Shown one piece after another: positions 57,190 through 64,000 of a stretch of 64,000 nucleotides of DNA; positions within the stretch are counted from its first letter, which is position 1; the number at the start of each line of letters is the position of its first letter. A program made the translations under genes and the position numbers. A model generated the notes under the pieces. The model was not told where the DNA came from, did not search any database, and saw only the letters and a program-made list of their open reading frames with translations. Source of the DNA: Fasciola hepatica (lineage: Eukaryota > Platyhelminthes > Trematoda > Plagiorchiida > Fasciolidae); assembly GCA_948099385.1 (NCBI GenBank), contig CANUEZ040000193.1:3174501-3238500 (forward strand), written 5' to 3'.

Positions 57190-60100
57190 TTAGTGTTTGA
57201 AAATTACTATGCTAGCTTGTGAGTTTGTGCACAGATTTTTCTGAAGACGGGAGGAAGAAAATCCGCTCTTTGTGATTCAGAATATCCTCCGACTGAATGA
57301 TGAAACTGCAGTTCCATTACTTGAGAAACTGTGACTCAGTCCCAGAGCCTTCCAATCCGAAAAGGCCAGCAGTCTTTGACCGTCGTTGACTGCAGATTAC
57401 TTATGGCTTGTTATCGTTAGCATTAGGTGTTTCGTCACTTGCTGTTTTCATGCTGGTGTATGATATTTAGATCTTTCGTGCGTTGCTACAATTAACATTG
57501 TTTACCGCCAGATTATCATGATGTTTGTTTTATACACGCATACTTGACTCGCTAGTGCAGGCCACAGATCCGTACAGTATTCAACGTGCGATTTAAACTT
57601 TGATCGTATGCGGAGCTGCGACCTCGAGAGCTGACCCCTTCTCACCATAGATTATCAGTTGCCTAAGTCTAAGCTAGGTGCTCTACAAATCGGTATGGCT
57701 GGAGAGGAAAGTGTGAGGTGTTTTAATGGAGCTTTTACAAAGCGGAACATTGAGAACGGCTAAAAGATGAACGAAGATGAGTACATAAGGGAATATCAAA
57801 ATTTGGTAAACTTAAATATAGATTATTAAAATCAGTTTTCACTAATCACAAGTATGTTTCCAAAAGAAATGATTTATTATATGTCAAAGGGTAAAATGAG
57901 AAGAATATTCAGCTTATCTATATTGATATGTCACGTGAAACATAGTTCGTTATAATTCGTACTAATAACAAGGACAAAAAGAACTTAATTGGCTCAGAGA
58001 CAAACAACATGTGTCAAACGGAGAAAAATGACAATGACTTCTCGCGTAAACGGATAGAAAAGCATTTCATGATTGTCCTAATGCTGCCTTCGTTATCCAG
58101 GCAATTAGGAAAAAAGTGAGATAACAAAAACCGTGAGGAATAAATGCATTTCGATTAATTATTGCGCAACTTATTTGATATGAGCTACTGGAATATGGTT
58201 CTTCCTGGCTAGTTACACCGCAAGCCTAATATGTGATTTTGAATAGTCCATCAGTCCAAAGCCACTTCTTATTAGGATGCGTTGTCAGGAAAAATGTTGC
58301 ACATCTATTTTTGCGTTTAATCCAAGACTTCAGAAAACTCGTAGGGCAATAGCAAATAAAAAAGCAACCAGCAGCTGAGTGTTGTTGTTTTTTTGTGAAT
58401 ATGTTCATGGTACTGCTTTCCGATATCAGAGATCTAGAAACAAACCAGATCATCAATTGAGCAGTGTGATTCCTGAAAAGTCTCGCTGTAGCTTATCGTT
58501 CTTTATACAACGTCCGCGAATCTTATCTTCTTGCTTACAATAACCACAAACATTGATATGTGGGAGGGAGTTGTGGTAGACTTAACGAGAAAAAAGTTGA
58601 GAAAACATCACGCTAATTATTCAGTAACAATTTATGACCAATCATCAATCATCTACCAATTGACGTCCATACGATGAACTGAAACGATATATGAAATCGT
58701 TTTTTAAACGCAGTCAGATCTCATATGCCACTGATTGACCATGATATTCAGAAGCTTATTATTATGAGACGCACGATACACAGTTCACTTGTATTAAAAA
58801 ACAGTACTATGAGAGTAGGAAGCATTCCCATGTTGGTTGCGAATTCCTTTCCCAAAGGGATACAACACTTATAGTTTTTTAAGACAACGAAGAACATATT
58901 AGTCACAGCAAATTGTAAATTTGAACAGCATTATATTCACAGCAGCATTAAAATCTGAGATCCGAAAGACACAAAATATTCATTTCCCAGTCATTTTCAG
59001 GTTGATATGTACAATTTGGTAAACATTTAAGGTGCGGGGGCAGGGGAGGACTGTGTTGATCTGATGAGCGATTTCTCTTAGAGTTCTAGTGGTTGCTACT
59101 GCTAAATATTGCTGTTTTTTTTCTCGTTTCAGTAAGGAAAGTCTTTGAAAAAGTGAACACTTTATTGGCTATAATTTGAAAAGTGCCACCTCATTTACTG
59201 TCTCTGTTCTACTGGAGCTACAAAAAACGTTTTTCATGTACATCTAACTGGGTGACCAAACTACCTTGTGTAATAACGAAAGCGTTATATTCAAATTGGA
59301 ATAATCTGAAGTGCACACCATTCATAGATTTCGGAAACCTGCTGGGTACTCTGTGTGAGTGAATGTGGAAGTCAATGACCAATTTGTAAAATTACCATTT
59401 ATCTCTATCTTCTCGAAACTATTTTGGCAACGTTATGAATACACACATCGGTTGAACTAACAGTTGAATTATTACTAAGATAAAAGGGTCGATCTTTCAT
59501 AGGTGCTTGGACAGTCGCGGCCAGTAGTGAAATCAGTGGAGTTATACCTACGCCAACACTTTAGGTGTTCAAAGAAAGTCAAAGTACTGACTCGAGACGG
59601 TAATCCAAAGGTACCCACTATCACATTCATTCAGCTAGAGTAGATTTTATATTGCTTGCCTTCCTTCTAGAAGAAATATTATCACCGTCATTCTATTCAT
59701 TATATTTTCTCTTGTTTCGTCAGTGTAAAGTCATCGCTTATTTTTGCATTCCTGGAGAGACAGACTAGGTTCTTCTGATGCTGCTTCAATTTTTGACACA
59801 TAAATGACTACGATGATAATAATGGAACTACTAACCACGAATTTATCAACAGGTTTGTAGGGCTTTTAGCGGACGACAGGATACATAATAGTTCTTCATG
59901 TAGTACTCACTCTCAGCTGTCCACTAGAGAAACATAAGAGCACTTAGGAATTTAACTCAACAAGCAAGTTTGGTAATCGCACAAGTCAACAAATTGAATG
60001 GGCTTGTTTTTTCCACATCGGAATGACATGATGTAGCACAGAGCTGAAATGCACGAGTGTGATTTTTGAGTGATCTTTTAATTCATGATCGCAGAGCGAT

Positions 60101-60400
60101 GAAATGAAAATTTGACATCTTTTGTTTTCAGATATAATCTAAAAATGGAAAACATCGCATCGTTTATCGGAGGACGTGGTTGACCATAAGAACAGTATAC
60201 TCGACGAGATAAAATGATATGAGATTGAGACGCCACTGACCTGTCATCGATCGAAAATCCCTCGTTACTTTTTCCTACATATGGCCCTCACCAGTAGCTG
60301 GGGGGGGGGCATTTTGTTCTGTTCTACTGCTTCAGCTGCTTGTGCTGACAGGTTGTTACAACTCGGATTAAATGGACTAGTCATACAATCAACCCGTAGA
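57190..60400. other. Long stretch without a supported gene
   Basis: The one notable frame is 58226-58456 on the minus strand (76 codons), without clear splice sites. A run of ten G occurs at 60300-60309. No repeats or RNA genes recognised over 3.2 kb. Confidence 0.5.
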
Positions 60401-60407
60401 GTACTAA

Positions 60408-60696
60408 TTAGGCCACTAGTGGTTTACACATACGGCCATGACTTCGTTCAATGAAGCAAAAAAGCTTACTGGGAGCAAAGGTCACAAAGTTCGAAAAATA
60501 AGGAATAACGAAGGACTGAGGAATCAGGAAAACTGTGAAATACGCAGTAACTGAAGGTTGGCATTCGTCTGACCAAACTTACCTTAGCTGTGTTTATTCC
60601 CAGCTTTGACAAAAACAAGTGCGCATCAGCAAACTCAGTATCAAAACTCATTGTGCGTGATCGTATAGCCCGTATACATCGGCAAGCACAATTTCC
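60408..60696 (-). CDS. Candidate last two exons with a perfect donor
   Basis: Exon 60696-60583 (38 codons: CACRCIRAIRSRTMSF, then ADAHLFLSKLGINTAK) ends at GCTAAG|GTAAGT, a full-consensus donor, and only this frame reaches it. The 67-bp intron ends in a strong acceptor (AGTTTTCCTGATTCCTCAG). Exon 60515-60408 enters in phase 0 and reads FVIPYFSNFVTFAPSK, then CFIERSHGRMCKPLVA, to TAA. The 5' exon start is placed after TTCCACCAG, but the frame is open further up to 60738. Unrecognised Cys/Arg-containing protein. Confidence 0.45.
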
Positions 60697-60805
60697 CTGG
60701 TGGAAGTTTTGACCACAAGCATGGACACGAGAAAGCACCCAGAACCTTCACTCTTATTCATTTTTCATGGCCCATGGATTCCACTAAACATAAGATCGCG
60801 GATGA

Positions 60806-61114
60806 TTGCACGAAACAAAAAAGTGCAACAACGAAATGTCACGAGAGTCTTGCACTAAGAAAATTTTAAGAATATCGATTTTGGGAGGTTCGGTTTCACC
60901 AATAACCAATCAGTCCGATTTCCGATGTTTTACAAACCATCATCAGTTTGACGGAGTTTTGCGGTCTGATCAGCAACAGATTGCAATAAAACGCGTTTTT
61001 GCCAATTTGAGCTTGTTTAATTTGAGAATATTATTATTGTTGTTTAATTACTTTGGGTTATGTTTGATACTTGGTAGTATATCCTTGATGTCGGGTAATA
61101 AGTGGGTGAACTAA
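60806..61114 (+). CDS. Candidate frame with a C-terminal membrane segment
   Basis: The plus frame of 102 codons starts charged (KKCNNEMSRESCTKK), then SDFRCFTNHHQFDG, and ends with a hydrophobic span (LLLLFNYFGLCLILGSI). No ATG in good context and no strong acceptor were found, so the start is unknown. It lies about 110 bp from the opposite-strand candidate at 60.4-60.7 kb. Confidence 0.25.
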   Translation: MHETKKCNNEMSRESCTKKILRISILGGSVSPITNQSDFRCFTNHHQFDGVLRSDQQQIAIKRVFANLSLFNLRILLLLFNYFGLCLILGSISLMSGNKWVN

Positions 61115-61119
61115 ACACC

Positions 61120-62640
61120 CACTCTAAAAGTTTTGCTACCGTATTTAACTGAAAAAGAACTAACTGTTTTATTGATTCCATTCTTACCGTAACATTTAAA
61201 CACATAATATTTCATAAAGGTTTTACGTTAAGCTAATATCAGGTGGAACCGAGAAAAAAATCCGTTGAATCAAAAGTGGACTGATTCAATGCGATTCCTC
61301 CTGGCCTTGGTGAAATTCTGACCTATGCAAAGTTTGCACACCCACTCACTATAGCTACATCCGTTCTGGAAGCTGAGAATAGACCCAAGAAAAGGGATAA
61401 TCAGAAAACAGTTCATGAGGGACCCCGCATTCGGATCTCATCACCTTGGCTTCTGAGGTCTCTTTTCAATCTCATTGAAGCGGTGCCCTCTCGAGAACAC
61501 AAAGTCTTCAAGATGCCCCACAACAGGATACAAGTTCGAACCGTTTTGCCTTATTTACTGCTTCTTGGTAGATTTATTGAAGTACTATAAGACAACTAAC
61601 TAAGGTAACTAATTAGATGTTTGAAAAAAATTATTCTGCTTTTTAATAACTACAACTGAGTGTACCGATTTACTGCACTCTGTCGAATGAAACAAAGTTC
61701 CTGTTCCATACACACTACTAAATAAGGGGATACATTTCCAATGGAACTCTTATTCTACCGTGAACAAATGGGAATAAGTACAGACAGAGAAGTCATATAA
61801 CTCTGGCTGCAATCGGTATTGTACACAAACAGATGATTTCTCTACGAAAAGCTCCTAAAAGCAGTTTCCGTCCGATGCCCTAAACTTTATGATCCAAAAA
61901 ACCTATCGAGGTCATGTTTCGATTTACCGATGGAGGTTTGATTTTTGCCATAGACTGTTTCTCATCACCTAGATTGACATTGGCTTGTGTTTGAGTAGTA
62001 CCTAGTCACCTGTATACCAATTTCAACCTAATTACCAAAGTTAATACTGAAGTTTATACGGAGTAATTCATAAATATTGTGGTTGGATAAGTCCTGAGTT
62101 TTTACCTATGGTTGAACAAAATAGTAGCTCAAATTGGGGAGAAAATTATGTTCGCTCATGGAACCAAACCAGAACTAGCATTTCGATGAGATTACTGTGG
62201 TGAGTTTTTCTGGAGCATAGATGAACCTAAAGGTAGCACTGGACGCTTTAATAATTGGATTTATCGCTTTGTGCTATATCTTAGTGATTGCTTCGGGGTC
62301 TTCATCGGTCTGCTTGTAAATAAATTAACATTGAGCTCTCAATTTAGTGGACATCTCTCCAGTTTCAGTAGTACCATACATCATTATTTTACTTTCAAGA
62401 TATGTTTCGAAAATTGCAAATATTTCCAATAATTAAGACGGAGGATTTAGTGAATAAGAGTTTCAGTTAACAGACACATTTTCTTGCACTAATGAATAGT
62501 ACACATCTGCGTACTAAATTGTCGATTGCTCAAACCCTATTACGCACGGAAAACAATGAGGTGGGCCAAGGCTTCCGGAATGAGTCGTCTTGGATTACGT
62601 AGGTTACAACTGGATTGTTTGATCATGCACATAACGGTCT
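61120..62640. other. No supported gene
   Basis: AT-rich with no splice-supported frame and no recognised repeat. Confidence 0.5.
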
Positions 62641-62646
62641 TTTCAG

Positions 62647-62777
62647 TATCCATGTCTCCTGAAGTGTACAAGCCATATAGTGACTGTAGAACGGCCTTAA
62701 AAAGGAAAAATTACAGAAGCTACACACATGGCTCGGTTAATAATGTTTGTTTGCCTAATAGAAAGCTAGCCCTGTAG
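62647..62777 (+). CDS. Candidate terminal exon
   Basis: The acceptor CACATAACGGTCTTTTCAG ends at 62646. Forty-two codons follow (MSPEVYKPYSDCRTALK, then NYRSYTHGSVNNV) to TAG. The same frame is open upstream to 62526 and is Arg-rich there (RWAKASGMSRLGLRRL), so a single longer exon is possible. Confidence 0.3.
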
Positions 62778-63128
62778 AGCCATTCGGGCTAGCCTATAAT
62801 TTGTGACTTTGATGTCACAGCCTGCTATTGGTCACAATATCAATATTGTCATAAAAAAATATTATTTCCTTGGTTCGTTGTTTGCATTCCTATCGTAGAT
62901 ATCATTTGTATGCAGTCTAAAGTTTGATACGATTCAAGGAATGATTTTTTTCATGGTTGATAGCAGAGTTACTGTTGCATCTTAACTCGCCTTTTTTAAA
63001 GTCACAGTGAACAACATGACGGGCTCTATGTAATCAAGAACGTTTGCTCATGATGCCATCAACAATCACTCATTGGCTTTCCGTTGAATGAACTCAACCT
63101 TCACGTTTATTTATTTGTTTCAATGAAG

Positions 63129-63342
63129 ACAATTTGATTGTTTCGAGCTTTCAACAACTGAGTAATTCCACAGAAGCAACTGGAATAACTCAGTGTAAGC
63201 CACAGATAATCAACCCACTATCACTGATAATACTGGAGAAAGACGCAGTCAAGCATAAGAAAACCCTGCAATTGCGCATGATAAGAAAATCTGGTGAAAA
63301 AACAAGAATCAGCTGCAACCGAATAAGCTCGTCGTTCTGCAG
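63129..63342 (+). CDS. Candidate internal exon (70 codons) with a strong donor
   Basis: The frame reads FQQLSNSTEATGITQC, then LSLIILEKDAVKHKKT and MIRKSGEKTRISCNR, and reaches a near-perfect donor CTGCAG|GTGAGA at 63343 in phase 2. The acceptor (TTATTTGTTTCAATGAAG, ending 63128) is good; a later one at AATTCCACAG is possible. The partner exon would lie beyond or near the window end. Not recognised. Confidence 0.4.
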
Positions 63343-63359
63343 GTGAGAGTAAAAATTTT

Positions 63360-64000
63360 TTTTATTTGATCATACATACACCTGATTTGGGTAAAATCCA
63401 CGTGGCCTGATTTTAAAAGGATTCATTTTGCTCAAATTCGAAGTATTCTGGACAAGACCTCATATCTCAATGAACTTCTTCCACATTCTGTATAGGAAAT
63501 AACAAGTAATTTTCTTAGAAGATACAAGGTTAGACTCTTACCAGAGCTTTTCCCACCAAACAATCAAATACTGGGTCTTCGTATAGTCGGCAGTCAGAAT
63601 ATCATACTCCTGCTGTTTTTAACCTCACCGTAGACTCACATAAAGACCTCGATTTCATTTGGCTGTTTTGTGAAGTACTGTGCCCCAAAAAACGGTTTCC
63701 GACCACTCAGTTGTTCCAACAACCTCAAGATTGCAGGGCTGCGAATAAATTAAATAAAATACTGTAAATGAGACCATTCTTCACGACACATCATGGCTAT
63801 CTTATTCATGATTATGATTCACCAGGATCATTGATGATGTGCCCAAACAATAATCACGAAGTCATAAAAATGTTTTGATTAAGAAATGTGCCATAAACAT
63901 AAAATTTCTTTGAGGGACATGTCAGGATTTATGAGCCTTACACACCCCAATTTTCAACTGTTTCAGTTCGAGATTCGCCGAAAAAAGGGTACCAGAATAA
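63360..64000. other. No supported gene
   Basis: AT-rich sequence to the window end; no frame with splice support. Confidence 0.45.

Noticed and set aside
1..64000. CRISPR arrays, rRNA genes, intact tRNA genes
   Set aside because: None seen; the tRNA-like motifs found lack a complete cloverleaf.

Overview
This is AT-rich eukaryotic DNA, about 60% A+T by eye, and almost all of it is non-coding. There are no operons and no rRNA cluster. Nearly all of the ~60-120 codon open frames are what chance gives at this composition; by my rough estimate only one frame, 200 codons at 39.5-40.1 kb, is clearly longer than chance. The firmest signs of origin are a decayed Penelope-like retroelement (40.80-41.90 kb) and a tRNA-derived SINE family with three recognisable copies. 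With several candidate introns of only 33-44 bp, this would suit an invertebrate such as a trematode flatworm. That assignment is an inference.

Layout. 0-2.5 kb: almost empty. 2544-6488: a large, nearly perfect inverted repeat with two 1188-bp arms and a 1569-bp spacer; each arm carries a SINE and the spacer holds a possible spliced gene. 6.5-12.7 kb: sparse candidate exons on both strands. 12.7-34.4 kb: mostly intergenic or intronic, with microsatellites, tRNA-like relics, a 121-codon membrane-protein-like frame at 17.5 kb and scattered candidate exons. 34.4-38.0 kb: several candidate minus-strand exons, six of which form one phase-consistent chain. 39.4-40.15 kb: the 200-codon plus-strand frame with a poly(A) signal. 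40.8-41.9 kb: the Penelope-like pseudogene. 42-50 kb: a SINE-like fragment, an ATT microsatellite and isolated candidate exons. 50.8-53.9 kb: the most gene-like plus-strand interval, with repeated 33-38 bp candidate introns. 54-64 kb: sparse, with good splice-site pairs near 56.5, 60.5 and 63.3 kb.

How to read it: CDS entries other than the retroelement are candidate exons. They were found by eye from a pyrimidine-rich AG acceptor, an open frame, a GT donor or stop, and matching phase between exons. None has a recognised protein family, so no function or gene symbol is given. At the confidences stated, many of the single-exon calls are expected to be wrong. Where the opposite strand offers a rival reading, this is said.
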